From NCBI GenBank assembly GCA_963989385.1, contig OZ022501.1, positions 91,372,979 through 91,436,978 of the forward strand: DNA of 64,000 nt. The letters run 5' to 3'. This document shows, piece by piece, positions 1 through 12,300 of the stretch (position 1 is the first letter of the stretch; every line of letters begins with the position of its first letter). The position numbers and the translations under genes are program-made. The stretch comes from Ctena decussata (taxonomy: Eukaryota > Mollusca > Bivalvia > Lucinida > Lucinidae). The notes beneath the pieces were generated by a model. That model did not search any database and was not told the origin of the DNA. It worked only from the letters and a program-made list of their open reading frames with translations.

Positions 1-201
1 ATAATTTGATGCATTGTGACATTACGTCAACGCTACCATCCAAACCGCATCTTCCGTCAACTTCCCAAAGGTGCTAATTGTTACGTCATATTACCACCTG
101 CCCCATTACGTCATTAATTACATAATTAATTAATTATGCAACCCCTCATCCTCATCACCTCATCCTCTTTTCACTTTCATGCACCGGAATACATACTACT
201 G

Positions 202-207
202 CCCCCC

Positions 208-238
<31 letters not shown>

Positions 239-241
239 ACA
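202..241. repeat. poly(C) run followed by (AC)n microsatellite
   Basis: About 23 consecutive C residues run directly into about eight AC dinucleotides. Compound simple repeat; its length is likely to vary between alleles and assemblies. The rest of 1-796 holds no coding frame or repeat that I recognise. Confidence 0.95.
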
Positions 242-805
242 TGTAGTAATTTCATTGCTGGCCGTCTCAAGGCTGGTTCTTCCTGTTTCATATGTTATTT
301 GTCACTTCGTGTGCTTTGATATATGGTTTGTTATTTGTCGAAGACATATCAGAGCATGCATGACCTGCATCCGGGTTTTTATTGTATGGGGGATAATAAA
401 CACAATCTACCATTTGTGAAAAGAAACAGTTTTAAAATGACGTTTTATGAATATAAACTTTATTTTGGCTTCGTTTCCTTTTTAATTTAATCGCCGTTAT
501 TTGCGGATAGACGTGTTTTTAGACGAAGTCTAATAAAATCATCGTTGCCGCCAAAACTTGACTTGATCTCTGTATGGAAGAGCGCATATGTTATGGAATT
601 GTTATTCACCTGTCAGAAGATTTAGTTATTATTTGCACTTTGCATTTAGTTTTAAATATGTTTGTCACTTTAACGCTGTAATGATTGATAGAGTTAAGCA
701 GAACGCGAGAACGCAAATGCCGATGGCTTGAGAAAAAAAAGATTCTATGGTGCGAAAAGTCTTTCGTAGTAAAAAAGTAGTTCTTTTCCTTCCAAAGGCT
801 GTACT

Positions 806-1536
806 CGGTGCGTAAATTTACCGGAACGGACCTAATTACCGGGTCGGACCGGAACGGACGCTTATTATTCATATTTCCAGCCGATTTTTGAGATATTTTG
901 ATACAATCTACACGCGCAGATTAATTCAAGGCCCTACCTATGACTAACATGTATTATCTTAACTTGCAACCCCTGATTTTGATTTGATAATATCTGATAA
1001 GGACTATTGGCGAAACAAATGTTTGTCCGTCAGATAAATTGACGACTTATTGAAACATGATAATGGTGCTAACTGTACAATCGATATACAAAGTTTCCCT
1101 TTATACATTTAGACCACTGTAATGTTTCAATTTAAAGCTGAAACACAATGGACTCTACATATTTTCTATGGCTGAAATGTTGGTCATGATACTATGGAAC
1201 AAAAATTCGGGAATTTTTGTGTTTTTCATTCGCTCCAAATCTTGGAAGAAAGATAACCTGATTTTTGTATAAGATTATACGATTTTAAGATGAAACGCAT
1301 ATGCGTGGGGTATTAAGAGGCCTACCCATGGCGCAAAATACTCAAAGAGTATTTTGACTAATATCTCTAATTGATTTGCGCTAGATGGTATACAGAATAT
1401 GTATTAATATTAAATAAAAGTTATTTAATAAAAAATAGTAAAAATATGTACTGAAGATAGGGGAAAGCGGGTCCTTTCCGGTGTCCGTTCCGGTAATTCA
1501 GTCCATTCCGGTCCGTTCCGGTAAAATTACGCACCC
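806..1536. mobile_element. 731-bp TIR element with 9-bp TSD (MULE-like, non-autonomous)
   Basis: The ends are inverted repeats: left CGGTGCGTAAATTTACCGG, and the right end reads GGGTGCGTAATTTTACCGG on the minus strand. Inside each end the block CCGGAACGGAC is repeated. The element is flanked by the exact direct repeat GGCTGTACT (797-805 and 1537-1545). A 9-bp target duplication with long inverted termini fits Mutator-like elements. The interior has no plausible transposase frame, so it would need a transposase from elsewhere. The 88-codon minus-strand frame overlapping the left end is not supported as a gene. Confidence 0.8.
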
Positions 1537-1545
1537 GGCTGTACT

Positions 1546-2755
1546 GAACCGGGTAAAATACAGTACCGTATCATCGGAAGCATATCGGAATGTATCGAAG
1601 AATGTCAATAATTTACGGACCAGTCTGGTTTCCGGCCATAGTGGATAACCCCAACATAAGGATACTGCTATTCCATAATGATATCAGACATATTTACAGC
1701 ATTTTGAACTTAGCCAATTTTTATTTTGTTATTATGACATAGCGACAGGGTTTTGCACTTGGATTTTTTTCAATCACAGTAAAAATTTCTCATAGATACC
1801 CCATTAGATTTTGGTCCTTTTTTACATTTTAATTATTAAAGGCGTATAGTGTATTTAAAACATTGAGTGCAGATAATTTTGCGGGACGTATTCTGAAACC
1901 TTGCTTGCAGCCAATTTCTTATTTCAACAGAAAGAAAAAAAATATTATTTGTTTCAAATATTTCTTCTTTCACTTCGTCTTATATCTTTTTTTAAAGATA
2001 TTTCTTGTATTCAATAATAACGAATGACGAAAAGTGTATTTGCAAAGTTCATGACCCGTTTGAGCAGCCGTAGATCAGGCGCACTCGAGTTTTCCAATCG
2101 TGTATTTAAAGGTCTAGTATGAAAGCCATAACCGCACCGCGCTTCCTATCTGCCGCGCCAGAAACCAGTTTTCTTTCATCAACAACTGATGTATTTCTAA
2201 CTAAAATTACAAGGAAACAAACAGTGCTTCCACTAGTGGAAGTCTGGGAGTCAGAGACGAGTTGAATAGAGGCCGAGTTGACCCAGGAGCCGTGAAGACC
2301 CCAGGCTTACAGAAAGCAGGCCGAGTTGACCCGCTTCTGCCATGACATACTATCGCCAGACAATAGTTGTAATCGAACTCGACCAAGGCTGATCACGATA
2401 ATGTATTCTCGTACTACTTTATTTTTATTTTCGGTAACTTCGGGTATAAAGTTTACGATGGTTGTACATATTTCCAGAGAAATCTTGCATTCTTTTTCTA
2501 TCAGTTATTCATGGCGTATAGATTACAATCATTCGCTTAATTGGAAGAAATGGTTAGCTCTTTTCGTGTTTCTTTACTTTTCTCCAGCAGTTTCCCTATT
2601 TATATTAGTCCAAACCAATTCTTCCACAGAAATTCATCATAGATCCTCACTCGGGAATTCACGTTTTGTCCTTGAACAAGACACATTTACTTTACAAAAG
2701 TACTGATAATACCCAGGAAGCGGTGGATCCGTCATGACATGACTAAAAAGTTGTT
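1546..2755. other. intergenic, with one copy of a TATCTTTTTTTAAAGATA-type repeat
   Basis: AT-rich sequence. At 1981-2011 there is a motif containing AAAGATATTTCTTGTA that recurs at 2784 (same orientation) and at 2857 (inverted). At 2265-2335 the phrase AGGCCGAGTTGACCC occurs twice. An open frame at 2326-2706 encodes one hydrophobic stretch but resembles nothing I know. Confidence 0.5.
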
Positions 2756-2783
2756 GTTTAAAAACGAATTTCATCTTCGACAA

Positions 2784-2885
2784 TTATCTTTTTTAAAGAT
2801 GTTTCTTGTGTTAAGGTTAGCCCTGACATTAAATACTGAAATACATGTATAGGTAACAAGAAATATCTTGAAAAAAGATAATCGG
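2784..2885. repeat. hairpin repeat with ATTATCTTTTTT..AAGATRTTTCTTG arms
   Basis: Two arms of about 28 bp (2784-2811 and 2856-2885) are reverse complements with few mismatches and a loop of about 45 bp. The left arm also resembles 1981-2011, so this may be the terminus of a fold-back or TIR element whose other copy is at 1981. No TSD could be fixed. Confidence 0.55.
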
Positions 2886-3922
2886 CTTAGATTCAATAGA
2901 AGTGCGTATTGTTATACATGTATGTATGAGTCAGGTACATGTAAGATATCGAATCTGATGATCAGATTGTACGGATGTGCATTTTGAATGCATATTTGTA
3001 TATTGGTGTTGGGGTTTCGATTTCGGAAATGCTGTTGAATTTTGATTGGGGTCTGTCTGTGTTGCACATAACATGAGGATTGGTTGGCTGACCGCCCCAC
3101 ATAAAACCTTAAAAGTGTCGCAGTTCCAACACAACATCAACAACTAAGCCAGCAATAATTATTCAATTTCCTCTTCGGTTTCTGTGTCAAGTTATTTTGT
3201 TGGTTTCATATTTTACATGAGCGATATTACAGGCGAAATGTTCTTTGGCAAAAAGCGATTTGGACCGAAATATCTAGATTCATCACGTCACGGTTTATAG
3301 GCCAACAATCACTTGCATAGATGAAACTGAAAGTAGAAGAATAAAGCGAAAATAAGATACATGTACTTACATCAAAATTCCGGGTGTATTTATATTGGCC
3401 AATGAAATACTTAAAATGTAGGTCAATAGTAAGGTTATACGGCTAAAGCCGAAAAATAGATGTTAAATGTTTTACATATGATTTGTTCTTATTGTCAGGG
3501 TTGGTGCTTTTTGTAAGACTGTTGTGTGGGTGGCGGTAGTTTTTGTTGGGTTAAACAACTAAGTATCTGATGAACCAAGGCAGAACAAAGGGCAAGGGTT
3601 GGTCGACCACAGACCGGTTAAGGCGGCAGAACTGTGTTGGTTCTTCTTGGTTGTTTTATATTTGTTAGTTGCTATGTCTGTTATTGATATATTGTTTGTG
3701 ATGTCCAGGCTAGCCCGTTGACCCCCTCCTCTCTTCAAACGACCCGGTTAGGACCACATCGCCGTGTAGTCTTCGTCGCCACGTGACTGGGTTGCCACGT
3801 GGCGTTGCCGCTTCGTCACCACGACGAGGTGCTGTATGCACGAGTTCCGCTGGAGCGATCCATAAAATACCATCTTCATAAGTAAGGAGGAAAATTCTCA
3901 GGAACTGACATTAATAGAATCT
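2886..3922. other. intergenic, no recognised feature
   Basis: Only short open frames that look random. No TIR, SINE head or array seen. Confidence 0.5.
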
Positions 3923-4062
3923 ATGATGGGGTTGAGGCCAAGACAAGGAAATCTCAGGCAAGTTTTCAGATTATTTAGTCTTCTGCGGCGCTTGCCGAGC
4001 ATAAGATTTAAATAATCTGAAAACGAGCCTGAGTTTTCTTTGACGAGGCCTCAACCCCATCA
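3923..4062. repeat. fold-back (MITE-like) palindrome
   Basis: ATGATGGGGTTGAGGCC at the left end is the complement of GGCCTCAACCCCATCAT at the right end. Inner arm blocks (TCAGGC with GCCTGA; TTTTCAGATTATTTA with TAAATAATCTGAAAA) also pair, leaving a loop of roughly 35 bp. The arms carry small bulges. No convincing direct repeat flanks it. Confidence 0.7.
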
Positions 4063-5617
4063 TTGATTATTTTTCTCACCCATTATATTTTATAGAATAG
4101 AATATTCATTGAATAACTTAACTTCTTGTTGTAGCCATTCCTATAAACTTAAAGCTAATTTTCTATTAAGGTATTTAGATACACAATAACTCTGTATTGA
4201 CTTGTTAAAACATATAACATAGTTATTGTTAATGGTGAAATCAATCAACTATGGAATATATACACACTTACAATGTCTACAAAAAAGATCCTAAGTTTTT
4301 GGGCAGATAAGTCTGTACAAACAGTGGAAACCCTGTTCAGACTGTTCCTTAGGAACCAGTATGATCAAGGTCTTTACAATTTCAATTCCATCTGCGCATT
4401 TTTGAGGCATTACTCTATGGTAGACCCGGAACAACAGAAAAATAAATAACAGGGCAAGGACCGGCTGTGCTTGCAGCAGGTGCAGTATTTGGGCAGTCTT
4501 TTTTGGGGATATTTTTGAACTTAAACATTGTTTTTCTAGGAAACAAAACGGTGAAATGTTTTTGTTTTTTTATTCTGTATCACACAATGTAAGTTTTACT
4601 AAAACAACTAAGCATGCCCCATCAATTGAATATATTTTTCATGACGTTTTTCATGAAATTCGATTTTCTTGCATTTTTTTTTAAAATGTAAAAATATACT
4701 TATTATCAAGATAATTACAATTTTTCTTACCAGCTTGTTTCAAATACCCTATATTAAAGATTATATGATTTGCAGAAATGCTAGTGCATCCTTGTGCTAG
4801 AGACATGAATTTTAATGAAAAATGTGTAAAAAAAGTATGTATAAATACAAAAGTTTGTTTTTTAGGAAAACAAAACGGTGAAAAATTTTCTTTTCTTATC
4901 CAAATGCTTTATAGCCCTTTGGTTATTCAGCTGGTATAATGAAATGAATGCCCCACCAATATTTTTATTCACTATTCGTCTACCTTAATAGTTTGACATG
5001 TGTGTTAATTTCACCTTGTGCATGCCGCATTTTTCATGATTGGAAGCTAATCAGAAATCTACAGTGACACTTCTTTTACATCATTGGGTGTCAATTTCAT
5101 ATTCTGCATGCAATTTACATGACAGGTAGTAAGTTGATTTGTTGAGTTAAAGTGTATTATTAATTGGGCTGTACTATATAACAATGATTGACATTTCGAG
5201 ACAGCTTTCTGAGCCTAGGCTGAGATAGCAGGCCGAGATAGAAAAATCTCAGACACCTCTAGAAAGGGATATTCTTATCCAGTGGGTGAGAAAATTCAAT
5301 CCCAGATCCAGCCCAAGACACCGCGTGGAAAAAAGACAACATAAAATTAGTCACACCAAAGACAACACCAGGGGCAGCCATGTGAACAGCCATGTGAACA
5401 GCCATTTCCCATGTAGGCCTGCGATGATTGATGCTGTTTATATCAACGGGACTATCGACAGATACACGGTCCATGGTTACGTACCGCCGGGCTGCTGGAG
5501 GAACATCGTTAGGGACGAGTCCTTTATTATCAGGTGGCAGGGGGTGGGGCTTTCATTTTCATAACATTCGCCAAACTTTTACGACCCGCCCAGTCTCATC
5601 ATCATCGGGCCAGTATT
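4063..5617. other. intergenic; fragment of the CTGCAAGCACAG repeat near 4460
   Basis: No coding support. TTTTTCTCACCCATT at 4070 and GTGGGTGAGAAAATT at 5283 form a widely spaced inverted pair and could be eroded ends of a 1.2-kb element. The reverse complement of a short motif shared with 8740 and 26985 lies near 4460-4490. Confidence 0.4.
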
Positions 5618-6960
5618 GTAGTACTAGAGTCCAAGATGCTATATACAAAGTCTCAAAGCAATAGGCCCTGTGGATCGATCTAGGGAAGAAGATTTTTTAA
5701 GTTTTATCATATATGGGCACAGTGGCCAACTTGGTCATGTGACCTGGACCAAATATATAAACTTTCTCCCCCCCCCCCCCCCAACCCCCCCCCCCCCTCT
5801 TTTGCCTGAAGGCTGCATATGAAATTTAACTGAAATTGGCCCAGCAGTTTCAGAGGAGAAGTCCTTTGAACATGTTGACACACAACGGACAAGTGACCTT
5901 TGGCCTTGACCTTCTGAATTCTTAGGGGTTGAAGTTGACTGCATTTCCATATCACAGTGCATTATAGCAACAAAAAAATGCACCTTTTCAGCTTTTCCCA
6001 TTCAAAAGCCTAAGAGACCAAATTTGACCTTGTGGTAAAATAGGTCAAGGTCAACCTAGGGTCAACATTTATATAAACTTTGTAGTACTAGAGCCCCAGA
6101 TACTACATACCTAGTTTCAAGGCAATCGGCGAAGTGGTTCCGGAGAAGAAGATTTTTTAAGCTGTATGGGCAGGGCGGCCATCTTGGTCATGTGACCTGG
6201 ACCAAATACCCACTTTTCTTGAAGGCTGCATGTGAAACTTAATTGAAATTGGCCCAGTAGTTTCAGAGGAGAAGTCCTTTGAAAATGTTGACACACAACA
6301 GCCAAATGACCTTTGACCTCTAGTATTCATAGGGGTTGAAGTTGACTGCATTCCCATATCACAGAGCACAATAGCAACAGAAAAATGCACTTTTTCAGCT
6401 TTTTCCATTCAAAAGCGTAATGGACCAAATTTGACCTTGCCATAAAATACACCCAAGGTCACCATTTATATAAACTTTGTAGTACTAGAGTCCAAGATGC
6501 TACATACCAAGTTTCAAGGCAATCGGCCCAGAGATTCTGGAGAAGAAGTTTTTAAAGGTTTTTACCATACATGAGCATGGCAGCCATCTTCGTCATGTGA
6601 CCTGGGCCAAAAATATAAACTTTTGTTCCCCCATCCTGTTAAGGCTCCATATGAAATTTGGCTTCAATAGGCCTGGTAGTTTCAGAGGAGAAGTCCTTTG
6701 AAAATGTTGACACACAACAGACAAATGACCTTTAGCCAACGTCACTAAATGACCTTGTCCTCTAGTATTCATAGGGGTTGAAGTTGACTGCATTTCCAAA
6801 TCACAGAGCACAATAACAACAGAAAAATGCACTTTTTCAGTTTTTCCCATTCAAAAGCCTATGGGACCAAATTTGACCTTGCAATAAAATAGGTCAAGGT
6901 CAACCCAGCGTCACCACTTATATAAACTCTGTAGTACTAGAAGCTAAGATGCTACATATC
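5618..6960. repeat. tandem array, about 3 units of 400-460 bp
   Basis: Each unit reads 'gtactagagtccaagatgct', then 'aagtttcaaggcaatcgg', a 'ggagaagaagatttttt' block (5680, 6139, 6540), 'ggtcatgtgacctggacc', and later 'gaccttga' runs. Spacing of the landmark is about 459 and 400 bp. A polypyrimidine run of about 40 bases lies at 5766-5800. The unit is related to, but distinct from, the arrays at 31967, 34704 and 45905. Minus-strand open frames here are by-products of the repeat. Confidence 0.85.
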
Positions 6961-8060
6961 AACAAGAGGGCCAAGAGGCCCTGAATCGCTCACCTGAGCA
7001 AAAAGGTTAAAGGTCAAACTAGGGTCATAATTTAAACAAACCTCATTGTTAGCCACCATTTCCAAATGGTTCTGAAGAAGAAGATTTTTTCATGTTTTTC
7101 TATGTATTGCTATGGCTCAAACCCTGGAACCCCCTGGGGCAGGGCCAGTTTGGTCCCTGGGGCCATCATTTGAACAAACTTGGTAAGGGACCACTAGGCA
7201 ATGCATCATACAAAATTTCAAGCATCTGCACTAAGAGATTCTGGAGAAGAAGGGTTTTAAGTACATTTTAATTTCGAACCCAAGACTCCCTGTCCCAGGG
7301 CCATTTTGGATACCAGGGCCGCCATTTATACAAATTTTGTAGGAGTCCACCACGCAATGCATCATACCAAATTTCAAGCATCTGAGCCAAGTGGTTCTGA
7401 AGAAGAAGATTTTTTAATAGTTTCCTATGTATTTCTATGGCTCAAACTCAGGACTCCCTGCCGCATGGCCATTTTGGACCTGGGGCCATCATTTGAACAA
7501 ACTTGATAAAGGACAACAAGGCAATGCATCATACCAATTTTCAAGCATATGAGCCGAGTGGTTCTGAAGAAGATTTTTGAATATTTTTCTATGTAGTTCT
7601 ATGGTTCAAACCCAGGACCCCCTGGGGCGGGGTCATTTTTGACTCTGGCACGATCATTTGAACAAACTTGGTAAAAGACTACTAGGCAAAGCTACATACC
7701 AAATTTCAAGCATCTGAGCCAAGTGGTTCTGAAGAAGAAGATTTTTTAAATAATTTTTCTATATATTTCTATGGTTCAAACTTAGAACTCCCTGTCGCGG
7801 GGCCATTTTGGACCCTGGGACCACCATTTGAACAAACTTCGTAAGGGACTACTAGGCAATGCTTCATACCAAATTTCAAGCATCTGAGCCTTGCAGTTCT
7901 GAAGCAGAAGATTTTTTAATATTTTTCTATGTATTTCTATGGTTCAAACCTGGGACTCCCTGCCACCACTAGACAATGATACATACCAAATTTCAAGCAT
8001 CCAAGGCAAGCAGTTCTGAAGAAGAAGATTCTTAAGTATTTTTTAGTTTCGAACCCAAGA
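6961..8060. mobile_element. tandem-repeat element starting with AACAAGAG plus hairpin; about 165-bp units
   Basis: It begins AACAAGAG, then the perfect hairpin GGGCC-AAGA-GGCCC (6968-6981) and 'ctgaatcgctcacctgag', the same start as the elements at 31967 and 34704. About six diverged units of about 165 bp follow, each with 'accaaatttcaagcatctgag', 'gttctgaagaagaagatttttt' and 'ccattttggaccctgg'. The usual CAGGTGAGCTAAAAA end is absent, so this copy is probably 3'-truncated near 8060. It lies directly after the 5618-6960 array. Internally tandem-repeated non-autonomous elements of this kind are known in bivalves. Confidence 0.7.
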
Positions 8061-9522
8061 TCCCCTTCCCCGTAGCAGCAATGCATGTTGCAATGACCAA
8101 GAATTCCAACAGTATGCTGCTGTATTCATTACATAAACAAATTGCCAGTGATCTAATGTTTTAATAGTGTGAAAAACATCTTTTTGGGGACATAAATCAG
8201 AGCCATGGGGGCGATTGGTGTGGTAGGTGGCTATTTTGGGTGGGGGTGGTGTCGCAGGGATAATTTTACATATGTGCTCAAGTCATCTATGCTGCATGTC
8301 ATGCTATTCTAAAAGCATGACAAGGCAATTCTTGTTTAAAATTCACAATCATTAAAGCTACAGACACCATTGCTGTAGCGATGTAAACATTTATGAAATA
8401 TTTTGTCAGTCGCTGCCAGATCCTTACTGCCACTTTTAAAGAAACAAAACATCATTGAGTTTCACCTAAAACGGTTTTAAATTGATTTTGGTCATACTTT
8501 CGACAGTAAACCTGATTTAACTGGTAAAAATTCAATGTACAGGCATGTGACCCATAAAGGTCCCGCTTTTTCCATCGCTCGAAGGAAAACCAGAAATTGA
8601 CGGATTGGTGTGTTGGTTTGTGTTTAACGGCTCTAAGACTTTAAGACATTATTTCAGTCGAGCCGTCTCTCAGAGAGAAGGAGAAAGAAAAGGGACAAGA
8701 TAGACGAGAGAATAAAATATCCAAACAAACCCCACCTGCATCTACTGCAAGCACAGTAGGTCCTTGCTATACTTTTATCAAAACAGACCATAAGTCACGC
8801 AGCACCATCGTCCGACCACACGACCCCCACTAGATATTGAAACTGCATTTTATGGAACAATGTATCATTTTTCAAAAACATGTTCTGCCTATGTTTGCCA
8901 CTTATAAGACTCAATTATACACATCAATCTAAACAAAGCATTATGACATTTCCTGTTCAATATCACTGAGGACAAGGGAGGATATTATTGTCGACAAGGG
9001 AGGATATCATTGTTCGCCAGATTTGGGCTAATAACAATAACCTCAAAGAGTATAGAAAGGAAAGTGTGACTTTCAAACAAAAAGACGGACGAACATGCAC
9101 TTTTTCCAGAATTACCCAATCATTAAGTGGGTGAGGACATTGAAGTAACTCTTAATCAAAAACTAAAAGCTTTAGGTATATGTAAAACAAGTACCTTTAT
9201 CTACTTCAAACTAACATTTGATGGCATTATATATACCTGTTTAAAAAGGCAAAACAATGACTTCTCCCTCTCCGATACGTTCAGATGCGGCTACTTATAC
9301 AGCTGCGTCTTATCCGAAAGAACTCTACTAGCGGGAAAGCTTTTCTCTGGCGGTTTCTCATCAGCTTGTTACACGGAGTTCGCAACTGCTGTCGCAATTA
9401 TTTTAATATGAAAATAGGCACTGCCTATTGGCGAGCATCGCTGTAGCCCTTATGAAGGGCCGTATATTCTATTCTGTTCTATGACGATGCAGGATTTTTT
9501 ACGGTAACCCGTCAACGTCGCA
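8061..9522. other. intergenic; short conserved repeat at 8731-8775
   Basis: The stretch 'ctgcaagcacagtaggtcct' near 8745 recurs almost unchanged near 26985 and, inverted, near 4460-4490. A short duplication 'gacaagggaggatat' lies at 8970-9008. No coding support: a 94-codon frame at 9127-9411 matches nothing known to me. Confidence 0.45.
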
Positions 9523-9531
9523 GTAATCGGA

Positions 9532-11670
9532 GCAGAGGGCAGTTTGGTCAGTTTGAAAATGCCCTCTAGTCCGTTCTATTTTTAGGACTTTGTTATTCGG
9601 TTTTAACACTCCGCGAAATAGTCCTCTCAGAAATAACTACAAGTCACATTCGTGTTTATTTTATATCCATGATAACAGATTAATTTGACTACCACTTTCG
9701 GTCATATTTGGTACAGTTTACAGAGTAAAGAAGAATATGACAACTGATCGTATGTGGCAATATGACTACAAGTCACCGTCACGTTAATCATCGGCTCGAT
9801 ATGACTACATTACTGATAATTATGTCTTTAAACAACGAGTCATTTGTCCATCATGCTCATGATATAATAGACAACTTTCTTAGAATATGACTGGAGGTAA
9901 TATTTGGCATATAACTTGAAGTCATAGCCATGTTTGTTTGCATATAGGCAGATAAAGAAGAAACTGTCTACATGTCGTATGTGGAATATGACTACAAGGC
10001 GCTGTCATTTTGATCATGCTAAAGGTAACTTAATTTGAATGACAACAGGGGTCACATTTGGTATATGAATAGCAGTCAATCGTGTTTGCAAGTATATAGA
10101 CACGTAAAATAGAATATGACTGCAAGTCATGCAACAATATGACTGCAAGTAACATTTATACTTGTTGTTTAAGAAGAATATTACTCCAGGGCATATATGA
10201 AAATATGATTTCAAGTAACATTTATATATGTAGGTTAAGCAGAATATGACTATGTGGCAATATGACTGCAAGTTACATTTCTGTTTTAAGGTTTAGTAGA
10301 ATATGACTACAGGTCCTACGTGGCAATGTAATTGTAGGTTAAGCAGTATATGACTACAGGTCATATGTGACAATATGACAGCAAGTAACATTTATGTTAG
10401 TAAATAGGTAGAATTTGACTAACTGGGCAATATGACAGCTGCATGTCATGTCACGTCAGCTGTATGACTAGAGATCATATTCAGTACATGACTAGAAGTC
10501 ACAGTCAGTTTTTGTAAGAATATCGTAGATGCAAGATGGGGGAAATATGTTAAGTTGACTGTGACTACAAGTCATATGAGCGGATATGACTACAAGTCAC
10601 TGTCATGGACAGCTTAAAGACAAGTATTCTTGTATATTGGGTATCATAATCCTGTTATGCAACAGTCCAGTGTCACTGCTAATACATCAAAAGAAATACC
10701 CCATCTCACATAGGTAACGACATAACAGGGCCATAAAACACTTAACAACTGGGGTGTGTGCTGTATAGTAGAGAATAAATGTCTTTAAGAGAATATAAGC
10801 AATAAAATATGACTAGAGGACATCATTTGCAAGTAACATTTATGAATGTAGGTTAAGCAGAATTTGACTACAGGTGCAATGTTGTAATATGACTGCAAGT
10901 AACATTCATACTTCCAAGTAAAAGTAAAATATGACTACAGGTCCTATGTGGCAATATGACTGCATACGTCACATTTATCATGAATCATAAATAACTTAAC
11001 GAAAATAGGACTAGAAGTCATACTTGCTGCATGACTAGAGGTCACAATCATGCTTTTAAGACTATCGTAGATGCAATATGTGATTTTAGGTTAAGTTGAC
11101 TGTGACTACAAGTCACAGTGGCAATATGATTACAAGTCAGTGTCATAGATAGCTTAATAACAACGTAAGCAAGAGAATATGACTAGAGGACATAATTGCA
11201 AGTTACATTTATGCTAGTAGATTAAGTAGAATTTGACTACGGGTCCTAAATTGCAATATATCTGTATGTAAGTCATACTTGCAGGTCAAGTAGAATATGA
11301 CTATGTGGCAATATGACTGCATGTCACAGTCACGTCTATTACACAAGTATATAACTTATACATGTATATAGAATACAACTTAATAAGAATATGACTATAG
11401 GTCATATTTGGTGCATACTAGAAATCACAGTAATTTTTGTAAGAATATCGTATACGCAATATTTTGCAATAGGTTAACTTGACTGTGACTATAAGTCATA
11501 TGAGGCGATATGACTTCAAGTCACTGTCATAGACAGTTTAATAAGAATATTGGCAAGAGAATATGACTAGAGGACTTAACTTCAGGAAGTAGTCCGTATT
11601 CATCCGCCGAGGCAACCTAAAAATAGAAATGACTACAGGTCATATTCAAACTGACCAAACTGCGCTCTGC
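9532..11670. mobile_element. 2.1-kb TIR element filled with a TGACTACAAGTCA-type array
   Basis: Termini are inverted: left GCAGAGGGCAGTTTGGTCAG, right (minus strand) GCAGAGCGCAGTTTGGTCAG, with similarity continuing to CTATTTTTAGG. The flanks are GTAATCGGA (9523-9531) and GTAATGGGA (11671-11679), a 9-bp duplication with one mismatch. The interior consists of dozens of copies of the palindromic motif TGACT-ACA-AGTCA and variants, mostly preceded by ATA. They are arranged in units of about 65 bp and in a longer repeat of about 150 bp seen at 10466, 11010 and 11392. No coding frame. The architecture suggests a non-autonomous MULE-like element whose subterminal motif expanded across the whole element. 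Confidence 0.8.
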
Positions 11671-11919
11671 GTAATGGGACATCCTCGCCTATGGAATTGA
11701 CCGAAGTGTTACGATTGCATCACGGCTTATTTTAAACGTTAAAATTATTTACATACACATATCTAACAGCACCCATGAAATCGATCAAACTTCCTGTTTA
11801 ATCATAATGGCAGCCCCCTTATGGAGGTAAATTCCGGTCGAGAAATCGAACGATGGTTTTCTGAAGCAACATATGCAACATCGTCTACATTTTCTTTTGA
11901 CTAATGTCCTACCATAAGA

Positions 11920-11990
11920 GCTCGCCCTTCGGGCTAGCGGACCCTTCGGGCCCGCTCGCGATGCTCGCTATTACAAATTTCATACGATAC
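11920..11990. repeat. cluster of short GC-rich palindromes
   Basis: GCCCTTCGGGC, CCCTTCGGGCCC and GCGATGCTCGC follow one another in otherwise AT-rich DNA. Comparable chains occur at 13515-13613 and 22790-22830. Probably a structured end of a mobile element. Confidence 0.55.
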
Positions 11991-12044
11991 CGCCTCATAA
12001 AATTGAAATGAGAAGTCAGATCACTGTCTACACTTCGACCACGC

Positions 12045-12300
12045 ATTTTAGACTTCCGCCTCCAGCGGTTCTCGAATCCGAAACCGCTAGATCAGCAGGC
12101 CAGCGCTAAACCTACTGAGCTACCGAGCCTCCTCGGGTGTTATCAGAGGGATCGGGATAGAGGGATGGATGGATGGGTGATTGGTGGATGGAGATTTTAT
12201 GTCCTTTTTTTACAGTAATTCAGTCATATCAGGACCATGGTAATGTGATAATGAAATGCTGTGTGCAATGGGGTGTTTCCGTTATCATACCGCCCGCACT
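12045..12300 (-). mobile_element. two overlapping tRNA-derived SINE copies (minus strand)
   Basis: Read on the minus strand, 12135-12045 is a tRNA-like head: box A-like GGTAGCTCAGTAGG, then GCGCTGGCCTGCTGATCTAG, and a box B-like GGATTCGAGAACC. It is the same family as the full copy at 14826-15028. Immediately upstream (12290-12150) lies the body and tail of another copy: 'gcacacagcatttcattatcac', 'tcctgatatgactgaat', 'aaaaggacataaaat', and a (CATC)n tail. The first copy is 5'-truncated; head and tail of successive copies abut. Confidence 0.75.

Noticed and set aside
2326..2706. 126-codon frame with one hydrophobic segment
   Set aside because: No domain, no splice signals tested, and no homologue recognised; a type II membrane anchor is conceivable but unsupported.
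5735..6850. Several minus-strand frames starting MGKAEKVHF or similar
   Set aside because: They repeat with the tandem unit and are broken at the same places, so they are by-products of the array.
9532..11670. CRISPR-like array
   Set aside because: Repeats are short palindromes with irregular spacing in a eukaryotic TIR element; there are no spacers of constant length.
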